This document shows positions 39,237 to 47,302 of a DNA stretch of 64,000 nucleotides, piece by piece; position 1 is the first letter of the stretch, and each line of letters opens with the position of its first letter. The notes beneath the pieces were generated by a model. That model saw only the letters and a list, made by a program, of their open reading frames with translations, was not told where the DNA came from and did no database searches. A program made the translations under genes and the position numbers. Source of the stretch: an uncultured beta proteobacterium (GTDB taxonomy: Bacteria; Pseudomonadota; Gammaproteobacteria; Burkholderiales; Burkholderiaceae_C); contig CAJAES010000034.1 in the NCBI GenBank assembly GCA_903938815.1, positions 1-64,000 of the forward strand, written 5' to 3'.

Positions 39237-39905
39237 ATGGCCGTCGAGATCCAGCTCCCCGACCTGCCCGAGATCGCCCTCGGCGGCGGCGATGCCGTGC
39301 GCCGGCCGCACCAGCCCTGGCACCTGCGTCTGCGCGAAGGCCTGTCGTCCTACCTGCCGCTCCTGCTGATGGGCCTGCTGGCGCTGGCCACCTGGTGGCT
39401 GGTCAAGAACACGCCCGGTGCGCCGCCCGAGCGCAAGAGCACGCTCGACAGCGGCGTGCCCGACTACACGATGCGCCGCTTCGTGCTGCAACGCTTCGCC
39501 CCCGACGGCCGGCTGACCGCCCGGCTCGAGGGCCGGGAGCTGCGCCACTACCCGGCCAGCGACCGCATCGAGGTGGACGAACTGCAGCTGCGTGCCTTCG
39601 CGCCCGATGGCCGCCTGACCACCGCGACCGCCCGGCGCGCGGTCAGCAACGGCGCGGCGTCGGAGCTGCAGCTGCAGGGCGGTGCCGAAGTCATCGGCAC
39701 CGATGCCGACGGCGCCCCGGTGGAGATCCGCAGCGAGTTCCTGCACGCCTTCATCGAGACCCAGGTCGTGCGCACCCACCTGCCCGTGCAGGTGAAGCAC
39801 GGCGCCAGCCTGCTGCGCGCCGGTGGCCTGAACTACGACGGCGTGACGCGCGTGCTCGACTTCAAGGGCCCGGTGCGGGCTTCGCTTCAGGTGCCCGCGA
39901 AATGA
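39237..39905 (+). CDS. lptC: LPS export ABC transporter periplasmic protein LptC
   Basis: Single TM near N-term (YLPLLLMGLLALATWWLVKNTPG); PDYTMRRFVLQRFAPDGRLTARLEGRELRHYPASDRIEVDEL; follows kdsC. Confidence 0.9.
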   Translation: MAVEIQLPDLPEIALGGGDAVRRPHQPWHLRLREGLSSYLPLLLMGLLALATWWLVKNTPGAPPERKSTLDSGVPDYTMRRFVLQRFAPDGRLTARLEGRELRHYPASDRIEVDELQLRAFAPDGRLTTATARRAVSNGAASELQLQGGAEVIGTDADGAPVEIRSEFLHAFIETQVVRTHLPVQVKHGASLLRAGGLNYDGVTRVLDFKGPVRASLQVPAK

Positions 39906-40690
39906 GCACCGTGCCGCCGCTGGTCTTCATCACCGGGGCCTCCAGCGGCATCGGCCAGGCGCTGGCGGCCCGCTACGCCGCTGCCGGCTGGCGGCTGGCG
40001 CTGGTGGCGCGCCGCGAGGAAACGCTGCGTGAGTGGGCGCTAACTCAAGGTCTGGGCCCCGACCGCTGTGCTGTCTACCGTGCCGATGTGTCCGACATCG
40101 ACAGCATCGCCGCGGCGGGGCAGGCTTGCGTCGCGGCCCAGGGCCTGCCCGATGTGGTGATCGCCAACGCGGGCATCAGCATCGGCATGGACACGGCGGT
40201 GCGCGAGGATCTCGACGTGATGCGCGAGGTCTTCGCGACCAACAACCTCGGCATGGCCGCCACCTTCCACCCGTTCCTGGCGGCGATGCGGGAGCGCGGA
40301 CGTGGCACCCTCGTGGGCATTGCCAGCGTGGGTGCCATCCGCGGGATGCCCGGCCACGCGGCCTACTGTTCCAGCAAGGCGGCCGTGGTGGCCTATTGCG
40401 AGAGCCTGCGCGGCGAGTGCCGCCCGTTCGGCCTGAAGGTAGTCACGCTGCTGCCGGGCTATATCGCCACGCCGCTGACCGCCCGCAACCCCTACCCGAT
40501 GCCCTTCCTGCTGCAGCCTGCGGAGTTTGCGGCGCTGGCGTTCCGGGCCATCGAGGCGGGTACCAGCTACCGCGTGATTCCGTGGCCGATGGCGGTGGTG
40601 GCCAAGCTGCTGCGCCTGCTGCCGAACGCGCTGTTCGACCGCGCCTTTGCTGGCCGCGGGCGCAAGCCGCGCCGGACGGGCTCGTTGTGA
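39902..40690 (+). CDS. SDR family oxidoreductase
   Basis: LVFITGASSGIGQALAARYAAAGWRLALVARR; IANAGIS; YCSSKAAVVAYCESLRGE. Confidence 0.93.
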   Translation: MSTVPPLVFITGASSGIGQALAARYAAAGWRLALVARREETLREWALTQGLGPDRCAVYRADVSDIDSIAAAGQACVAAQGLPDVVIANAGISIGMDTAVREDLDVMREVFATNNLGMAATFHPFLAAMRERGRGTLVGIASVGAIRGMPGHAAYCSSKAAVVAYCESLRGECRPFGLKVVTLLPGYIATPLTARNPYPMPFLLQPAEFAALAFRAIEAGTSYRVIPWPMAVVAKLLRLLPNALFDRAFAGRGRKPRRTGSL

Positions 40691-41619
40691 TCGACGTCGT
40701 CGTCCTGTTCTTCCTGCTGGGCGTGACGGCGCGCCTGGTGGGCAGCGACCTCCGGCTGCCCGAGGCGTTGTACGAGACTCTGTCGATCTACCTGCTGCTG
40801 GCCATCGGAATCAAGGGCGGGCTCGAGCTCAGCCGACAGCCGCTGGCCGATCTGGCGCCCGAGATCGCGGCCTGCATGGCGCTCGGTTTTGCCATTCCGT
40901 TCCTGATGTACCCGGCCTTGCGGGCCCTGCGCCTGAGTGCTGCCGACGCGGCGGCGCTGGGGGCCCACTACGGCTCCGTGAGCGTCGTGACGTTTGCCGT
41001 GGCCAGCGCGGCGCTGGCGCGCGCCGGCCTGCCCCACGAGGCGCACGCGGCCCTCTGGGTGGCGGTGATGGAGGCGCCAGGCCTGATCGCGGGCATTCTT
41101 CTGGCCCGCCGGGCCGATGCCGGGCCCACGCGCTGGGCCACGCTCGGGCACGAGGTGCTTTTCGGCAAGAGCGTGCTGCTGCTGATGGGCGGCCTGCTGA
41201 TCGGGGCCGTGGCGGGCGATGTCGGCATCGGGCCCATCGCCGCCGTCTTCATCGACCCCTTCAAGGGCGTGCTTGCGCTCTTCCTGCTCGAACTGGGCCT
41301 CGTGGCCGGCGGCCGGCTGGCGGAGTTGCGGCGGTTCGGCCACGTGGTGCTGGTGGTCGGTCTGGCGGCACCGCCGCTGCTGGCGCTGATCGGCGCGGGC
41401 GTGGGTATGGCGCTCGGGCTGAGCACCGGCGGCGTGGCGCTGCTCGCCACCCTGGCCGGCAGCGCGAGCTACATCGCCGCGCCGACTGCCATGCGCATCG
41501 CGGTTCCGCAGGCGAACGCGGCGCTGTCCATCACGGCGGCGCTGGGTGTCAGCTTCCCGTTCAATCTCGTGATCGGCATCCCGCTGTACATCGAACTCGC
41601 CCGGAGACTGGCGCCATGA
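40687..41619 (+). CDS. SbtA-like sodium-dependent bicarbonate transport family permease
   Basis: GTG start; PEALYETLSIYLLLAIGIKGGLELSRQPL; HYGSVSVVTFAVASA; SASYIAAPTAMRIAVPQANAALSITAALGVSFPFNLVIGIPLY. Confidence 0.9.
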   Translation: MIDVVVLFFLLGVTARLVGSDLRLPEALYETLSIYLLLAIGIKGGLELSRQPLADLAPEIAACMALGFAIPFLMYPALRALRLSAADAAALGAHYGSVSVVTFAVASAALARAGLPHEAHAALWVAVMEAPGLIAGILLARRADAGPTRWATLGHEVLFGKSVLLLMGGLLIGAVAGDVGIGPIAAVFIDPFKGVLALFLLELGLVAGGRLAELRRFGHVVLVVGLAAPPLLALIGAGVGMALGLSTGGVALLATLAGSASYIAAPTAMRIAVPQANAALSITAALGVSFPFNLVIGIPLYIELARRLAP

Positions 41620-41933
41620 ATGCTCCCGCCCGCCCGAAGCACCGCAAGATGCAACTGGTGATCGTGGCCGAGGCCACGCTCGAGAAGCAGCTGGTGCGCG
41701 AGGCCCGCGAGCGCGGCGCGCAGAGCTGGACCGTGAGTGAAGTGCATGGCGGCGCGCGCGAGGGCGTGCGTGAAGGCCGCTGGGAAGCCGACCGCACCGT
41801 CGAGCTGAAGTTCATCTGCGAACCCGATGTGGCCGACGCCATTGCCGAGCATGTGCTCGCGACGCACGCGCCGAACTACAGCGTGAGCCTGTACTTCGCC
41901 GAGGTCTGGGTGCTGCGCCCCGACCGGTACTAG
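41616..41933 (+). CDS. PII-like (SbtB-type) signalling protein
   Basis: KMQLVIVAEATLEKQLVREARERGAQSWTVSEVHGGAREGVREGRWEADRTVELKFICEPDVADAIAEHVL; ATGA overlap with the SbtA-like gene. Confidence 0.85.
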   Translation: MNAPARPKHRKMQLVIVAEATLEKQLVREARERGAQSWTVSEVHGGAREGVREGRWEADRTVELKFICEPDVADAIAEHVLATHAPNYSVSLYFAEVWVLRPDRY

Positions 41934-41962
41934 CCGACCCCGCCCGCAGCGGGGCCGCTACG

Positions 41963-41982
41963 CGCACCTGGGCTCAGGTGCG
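41963..41982. terminator. Hairpin downstream of sbtA-sbtB (CGCACCTG-GGCT-CAGGTGCG)
   Basis: Perfect 8-bp stem, 4-nt loop; no clear U tract. Confidence 0.35.
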
Positions 41983-42044
41983 GCGCCTTGGCTTGGCCAT
42001 AGCCGAGACCTGGATTGGCGCCGTGACGCCTCAGGAATGACAAA

Positions 42045-42069
42045 GGCCCCGGGTTTGCCGAGGCCTTCG
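42045..42069 (-). terminator. Putative terminator downstream of the RRM gene
   Basis: AAGGCC...GGCCTT hairpin after the minus-strand gene, with a short T-rich tail. Confidence 0.45.
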
Positions 42070-42104
42070 TTCAAGATCAGGCCGAAGCCTGAGGCGCTGC
42101 TGGA

Positions 42105-42626
42105 TCAGTAGCCGCCGCGGCCACCGCCGCCGCCACCACCGTAGCCGCCGCCACCACCACCGCCGCTACGGCTACCGCCGCCGCCGCCGTAGGGGCTGCG
42201 GCCACCGCCGCCGCCGCCGCCGCCACCACCGTAGCCGCCACCACCGCCGCCGCTACGGCTACCGCCGCCGCCGCCACCGTAGCCGCCGCCACCGCCGCTG
42301 CCACCACCACCGTAGCCGCCGCCACCGCCACCGCCGCTGCGGCTACCGCCGCCGCCGCCGAAACCACCCGGGCGATCTTCACGCGGGCGAGCTTCGTTGA
42401 CAACGATCGCACGCCCTTCGAGCGGTTGGCCGTTCATGCCATTGATGGCGGATTGCGCTTCAGCGTCCGAGCCCATCTCGACGAAGCCGAAGCCCTTCGA
42501 GCGACCGGTTTCGCGGTCCATCATGACCTTTGCGGAGGTCACAGTGCCGAACTGCGAAAACGACTGTTGCAGAGATTCGTCGCGGACCGAATAGGCCAGA
42601 TTGCCGACGTAGAGTTTGTTTCCCAC
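42105..42626 (-). CDS. Glycine-rich RRM RNA-binding protein
   Basis: MGNKLYVGNLAYSVRDESLQQSFSQFGTVTSAKVMMDRETGRSKGFGFVEM (RNP1/RNP2) plus a GGGGGYGGGGGGSRSGG tail. Confidence 0.95.
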   Translation of the reverse strand: MGNKLYVGNLAYSVRDESLQQSFSQFGTVTSAKVMMDRETGRSKGFGFVEMGSDAEAQSAINGMNGQPLEGRAIVVNEARPREDRPGGFGGGGGSRSGGGGGGGYGGGGSGGGGGYGGGGGGSRSGGGGGGYGGGGGGGGGGRSPYGGGGGSRSGGGGGGGYGGGGGGGRGGY

Positions 42627-42839
42627 GGGGAAGCCTTTAACAAAGATAACGACAGACCATGTGGAGCTTCAACCCGGCGTGAACCAAAAGGAGCCGCATC
42701 CAGACACAGGGATTCGATTATGTGGGCTGATAAGCGCAACTTGCAAAGGTGTCAAGCGCCGACTGTTGTTTTGCTGTCCCCAGGCAAACCCGCACCCCGC
42801 TGGCTCAACGGCGCGCGCCCCGACCCGTAGCATCCGGCC

Positions 42840-43481
42840 ATGGACCTCCTCAAGCCCCTCGTGGCGCTGTTGGCGATCGTCAACCCCGTCGGGGTGTTGC
42901 CCTTCTTTCTCCACTTCACGCAGCACTTCACGCCCGCGCAGCGACGCCACACGATCCGGGTGAGCGCGCTGGCCGCCGGGCTGGTGGTGGCCATCAGCGC
43001 GCTGGCGGGCAACAAGATCATCGCCTTCTTCGGCATCTCGATCGCGTCGTTCCAGGTCGGCGGCGGTACGTTGTTGCTGATCAGCGCCCTGCAGATGCTC
43101 AACGCGCAGCCGGCCGAATCGAAGCCGACCGACGTCACCGATGGGCAGCAGAAGGCCGATGCGGGTGCAAGCATCGCCGTGGTTCCGCTGACGATCCCGC
43201 TCCTGACCGGGCCGGCCACGATCTCCACCATGGTCATCTACGCCGAGCGCACCCGCCACTGGTGGGAGCAAGGCGTGCTGGTGGGGTACGGCGTGGTGGT
43301 GGGGCTCGCCACCTTCATCGTGTTCACGATGTCGGGGCAGCTGGCCCGCCTGATCGGGCGCACGGGCATCAACGTCATGACCCGGCTGATGGGCCTGATC
43401 CTGGCCGCGCTGGCCGTGGAGATCATGGCCGACGGCCTGACGCAGCTGTTCCCCATCCTGGCCTCCCGCGCCCTGAAGTGA
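42840..43481 (+). CDS. MarC family integral membrane protein
   Basis: LLKPLVALLAIVNPVGVLPFFLHFTQHFTPAQRRHTIRVSAL; VVPLTIPLLTGPATISTMVIYAE. Confidence 0.9.
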   Translation: MDLLKPLVALLAIVNPVGVLPFFLHFTQHFTPAQRRHTIRVSALAAGLVVAISALAGNKIIAFFGISIASFQVGGGTLLLISALQMLNAQPAESKPTDVTDGQQKADAGASIAVVPLTIPLLTGPATISTMVIYAERTRHWWEQGVLVGYGVVVGLATFIVFTMSGQLARLIGRTGINVMTRLMGLILAALAVEIMADGLTQLFPILASRALK

Positions 43482-44506
43482 TGATCGAGCAACGCGTCTG
43501 GCTGGCGCCCATGGGCGGCGAGGCGGCTTGCGCGCCGCTGGTGGCGGCCGTGGCCGAGGCTGGCGGTTTCGGCTGGCTCGGCGGCGCCTACCTGGCGCCA
43601 GCCAGGCTGGCGGCCGTGATCGGGCAGATCCGCGAGCTGACGGCCCGGCCGTTCGGCGTCAACCTCTTCATTCCTCAGGCCTGGCGGCGCGATGCCCGGC
43701 GCGAGGCCGCGTTCCTTGAGGCGCTGGCGCCGCACCACGCGGTGCTCGGCCTGCCGCCGCCTGCCCTGCCCGAGCGCTTCGAGGAGGACTTCGAGGCCCA
43801 GCTCGCCGTGCTGCGCGAGCTGCGCGTGCCGGTGATCGGCTTCACCTTCGGCGACCCCGGCGCGGCCCGCGTGGCCGCGCTGCACGCCGATGGCGCGCAG
43901 GTGGTCGGCACCGCGACCAACGTGCCCGAGGCGCTGCAGCTGCAGGCCAGCGGCTGCGATGCCGTCATCGCGCAGGGCGCCGAGGCGGGCGCGCACCGGG
44001 GCAGTTTCATCGGGCCGCGCGATGCGGGCCTGGTGGGCACGCTGGCGCTGGTGCCGCAGGTGGTGGACGCGGTCGCGATCCCGGTCGTGGCTGCGGGCGG
44101 CATCGCGGACGCGCGCGGCGTGGCGGCCGCGCAGGCCCTCGGAGCCTCGGCGGCTGCGGTGGGCACGGCCTTCCTGCTGGCCGACGAGTGCCCGGTGTCC
44201 GATGCCTACCGCGCTGCGCTGCAAGCCGGCGCCGCGCACGACACCGTGCTGACGCAGGCGTTCTCGGGCCGCTGGGCGCGCGGCCTGGCGAACCGCTTCA
44301 CCCTCGATACCGACGCCCTGGTGCAGCGCGGCGACCTGCCCGACTTTCCGATTCCGAACGCGCTGACGCGCCCCTTGCGCCAGGCGTCCGCCCAGGCCGG
44401 TTCGGCCGACTACCTCTCCCTGTGGGCAGGCCAGGCCCTTCCGCTGGCCCGGCGTGCGCCCGCCGCCGAGATCGTGCGCCGGCTCGCCGCCGGCTGGAGA
44501 CCATGA
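43481..44506 (+). CDS. Nitronate monooxygenase-like protein
   Basis: APLVAAVAEAGGFGWLGGAYL; GCDAVIAQGAEAGAHRGSF; IPVVAAGGIADARGVAAAQALGASAAAVGTAFLLADE. Confidence 0.9.
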   Translation: MIEQRVWLAPMGGEAACAPLVAAVAEAGGFGWLGGAYLAPARLAAVIGQIRELTARPFGVNLFIPQAWRRDARREAAFLEALAPHHAVLGLPPPALPERFEEDFEAQLAVLRELRVPVIGFTFGDPGAARVAALHADGAQVVGTATNVPEALQLQASGCDAVIAQGAEAGAHRGSFIGPRDAGLVGTLALVPQVVDAVAIPVVAAGGIADARGVAAAQALGASAAAVGTAFLLADECPVSDAYRAALQAGAAHDTVLTQAFSGRWARGLANRFTLDTDALVQRGDLPDFPIPNALTRPLRQASAQAGSADYLSLWAGQALPLARRAPAAEIVRRLAAGWRP

Positions 44507-46113
44507 GCGAAGACACCTGGGACATCGTCATCGTCGGGGCCGGCACCGCCGGTTGCCTGCTGGCCAACCGCCTCTCGGCCGACCCGGGCTGCCGGGTGCT
44601 GCTGCTGGAGGCCGGGGGCCGCGACAACTACCACTGGATCCACATTCCGGTCGGCTACCTGTATTGCATCGGCAACCCGCGCACCGACTGGCTGTACTTC
44701 ACCGAGCCCGACCCCGGGCTGAACGGCCGCAAGCTTCGGTATCCGCGCGGCAAGGTGCTGGGCGGCTGTTCCAGCATCAACGGGATGATCTACATGCGGG
44801 GCCAGGCCCGCGACTACGACGCCTGGGCTGCCGACACCGGCGACGACAGCTGGCGCTGGGACGCCGTGCTCCCCCACTTCAAGCGCCACGAGGACCACTG
44901 GCGCGGCGGCGACGGCCTGCACGGCTCGGGCGCCGAATGGCGCGTGGAACGGCAGCGGCTCTCCTGGGAGATCCTGGATGCCTTCGCCGCCGCGGCGCGC
45001 GAGGCGGGCATCCCCGCCACCGACGACTTCAACCGCGGCGACAACGAGGGCGTGGGCTACTTCGAGGTCAACCAGCGGCGCGGCGTGCGCTGGAATGCGT
45101 CCAAGGCCTTCCTGCGCCCGGCGCAGGGGCGGCCCAACCTCGAGGTGCGGACCGGCGTTCAGGTGACGCGCGTGCTGCTCGAGGGCGGGCGGGCCACCGG
45201 CGTCGAGATGCTCGAGGGCGGCACGCGGCGCCGGGTGCGTGCCGCGCGCGAGGTGGTGCTGACGGCCGGCGCCGTCGGCACGCCGCAGCTGCTGCAGCTG
45301 TCGGGCATCGGCCCCGGGGCCCTGCTTCAGCAGCACGGCATCCCGGTGCTGCACGACCTGCCGGGCGTGGGCGAGAACCTGCAGGACCACCTTCAGATCC
45401 GTGCCGTGTTCGCGGTCGAGGGCGTGACCACTCTGAACAAGCTGGCCAACTCCTGGCTCGGAAAGGCCAGGATTGCCGCGGAGTATGCACTCACACGCAG
45501 CGGCCCCATGAGCATGGCGCCCTCGCAGCTGGGCTGCTTCACGCGGTCGGATGCCGGGCAGCGCTGGCCGAACGTCGAGTACCACGTTCAACCCCTGTCG
45601 CTGGATGCCTTCGGCGAGCCCCTGCATCGTTTCGACGCCTTCACGGCCAGCGTCTGCAACCTGAACCCGACCGCGCGCGGCTCGGTTCGCATCCGCAGCC
45701 CGCGGCCCGAGGACGCGCCGGCCATCCTGGCCAACTACCTCTCCACGGCCGAGGACCGCCAGGTGGCCGCCGACAGCCTGCGCCTGACGCGCCGCATCGC
45801 CGCCATGCCGGCGCTGGCCCGTTACCGGCCGCAGGAAGTGAAGCCCGGCGCGCAGTTCCAGACCGACGATGAGCTCGCGCGGCTGGCGGGCGACATCGGC
45901 ACGACGATCTTCCACCCCGTGGGCACCTGCCGGATGGGCCGCGCCGACGACCCGCTCGCCGTCACCGACCCGCAGCTGCGCGTGCGGGGCCTGGCTGGAC
46001 TGCGCATCGCCGACGCCAGCGTCATGCCGCGCATCACCAGCGGCAACACCAATTCCCCGACCCTGATGATCGCCGAACGGGCGGCGGCGCTGGCAGCGGC
46101 GGGAAAGTCCTGA
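44503..46113 (+). CDS. GMC family oxidoreductase (choline dehydrogenase-like)
   Basis: DIVIVGAGTAGCLLANRLSADPGCRVLLLEAG; YPRGKVLGGCSSINGMIYMRGQARDYD; FHPVGTCRMG. Confidence 0.94.
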   Translation: MSEDTWDIVIVGAGTAGCLLANRLSADPGCRVLLLEAGGRDNYHWIHIPVGYLYCIGNPRTDWLYFTEPDPGLNGRKLRYPRGKVLGGCSSINGMIYMRGQARDYDAWAADTGDDSWRWDAVLPHFKRHEDHWRGGDGLHGSGAEWRVERQRLSWEILDAFAAAAREAGIPATDDFNRGDNEGVGYFEVNQRRGVRWNASKAFLRPAQGRPNLEVRTGVQVTRVLLEGGRATGVEMLEGGTRRRVRAAREVVLTAGAVGTPQLLQLSGIGPGALLQQHGIPVLHDLPGVGENLQDHLQIRAVFAVEGVTTLNKLANSWLGKARIAAEYALTRSGPMSMAPSQLGCFTRSDAGQRWPNVEYHVQPLSLDAFGEPLHRFDAFTASVCNLNPTARGSVRIRSPRPEDAPAILANYLSTAEDRQVAADSLRLTRRIAAMPALARYRPQEVKPGAQFQTDDELARLAGDIGTTIFHPVGTCRMGRADDPLAVTDPQLRVRGLAGLRIADASVMPRITSGNTNSPTLMIAERAAALAAAGKS

Positions 46114-46210
46114 TGCCGCCCCGCCGTGGTGCGCCTACATTCCGCCCACTCCCAGCCGCGCACTCTCCGGAGTCCGGTTGGACGGGGGCCTGAGGAGACA
46201 TAGACAAGAT

Positions 46211-46280
46211 GCCGGTGCATACCGGCAGATTCATCACAAGATGCGCGTAGGGCGCCCCAAAGCACCACTTTGGGGCGCCC
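46211..46280. other. Structured intergenic segment: GCCGGT-GCAT-ACCGGC hairpin and a 13-bp hairpin GGGCGCCCCAAAG-cacca-CTTTGGGGCGCCC
   Basis: Hairpins at 46211-46226 and 46250-46280; second is terminator-like without a strong U tract. Confidence 0.6.
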
Positions 46281-46356
46281 TTCGACGTTTATGGGCTCGC
46301 TTCCCGGCTCAATTGGCCGCATCGGCCGGCCGGCGTCGGCCTAGGATGGCGACACC

Positions 46357-47181
46357 ATGTCCGTGAACTCCGAACTGCGCACCCTCGACATCGACATCCC
46401 GGCCCAGCCGGAATCGCTGGTCAAGCTGTCCCTGCTTCTGGCCGACGAGAACATCAACTTCCAGGCGGCCTCCACCCTGATCGAGGGCGACATGGCCCTG
46501 GCCTCGGCCGTCCTGAAGGCCGTGAACTCGTCGCTCTACGGCCTCAAGGGCCGGGTGCAGAGCGTTCAGCAGGCCATCACCTACCTCGGCATGCGGGAGG
46601 TCGCGGCCATCACCTTCGAGATGGGCCTGCGCGCCGCCTTCCCGCCGGCTGCCGAACTGGAACCGCTGTGGCAGCGCGCCGGCCTGCGCGGCCTGGTGAT
46701 GGGCCGGCTGGCCCAGAAGCTGGCGCTCGACGCCTGGGCGGCGCACTCGGCGGGGCTGTTCGAGGAGTGCGGCAAGGCCGTGCTCTTCCGCCATGCACCC
46801 GATCACTACCGCGCCATGCTGCGCGCCGCCGGGGACGACAGCGAGCTGGCCGAGCTGGAACGCGCCGGGTTCGGCGTCAGCCACGACGCGCTCGGGGCCG
46901 CGCTGTGCGAGAGCTGGGGCCTGTCGGCCGCGGCTGTGGCCAGCGTCCGGTACCACGTGCCCCTGCAGTGCGGCCAGGAGATCCCGAGCGTTCTGCTCAG
47001 CGGCCGCCGCGGCCTGGTGGTGCTGTCGGCCATCGTGCACGCCCTGCTGCGCACGCCGGAGACGCTCGACGAAGTGGTCGAGACCCTGGCGCCCGCCGCC
47101 GACCTGGACCCGACCCTGGTGCTGCGCGCCACGCGCCAGATCCAGGAGCAGCTGGAAGCCGCGACGGCCCACGGGCGCTGA
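46357..47181 (+). CDS. HDOD domain-containing protein
   Basis: PESLVKLSLLLADENINFQAASTLIEGDMALASAVLKAVNSSLYGLKGRVQSVQQAITYLGMREVAAI. Confidence 0.88.
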   Translation: MSVNSELRTLDIDIPAQPESLVKLSLLLADENINFQAASTLIEGDMALASAVLKAVNSSLYGLKGRVQSVQQAITYLGMREVAAITFEMGLRAAFPPAAELEPLWQRAGLRGLVMGRLAQKLALDAWAAHSAGLFEECGKAVLFRHAPDHYRAMLRAAGDDSELAELERAGFGVSHDALGAALCESWGLSAAAVASVRYHVPLQCGQEIPSVLLSGRRGLVVLSAIVHALLRTPETLDEVVETLAPAADLDPTLVLRATRQIQEQLEAATAHGR

Positions 47182-47302
47182 ACCCGAGGGTTTCCTGCGC
47201 TGCCTCATCTCCCCCGAAGGTGGGGTGGGCTGATCCCGTGGCCGATGGCCGAACAAATCGATAGGCTCCGCAGGTCTTTTCCAATACCGATCGAGCGCCG
47301 CC

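Noticed and set aside
42105-42400. Regularly spaced repeats resembling a CRISPR array or satellite
   Set aside because: They are the Gly-rich tail codons of the RRM protein; no spacers. The antisense Ala/Val ORF 42077..42412 is a by-product.
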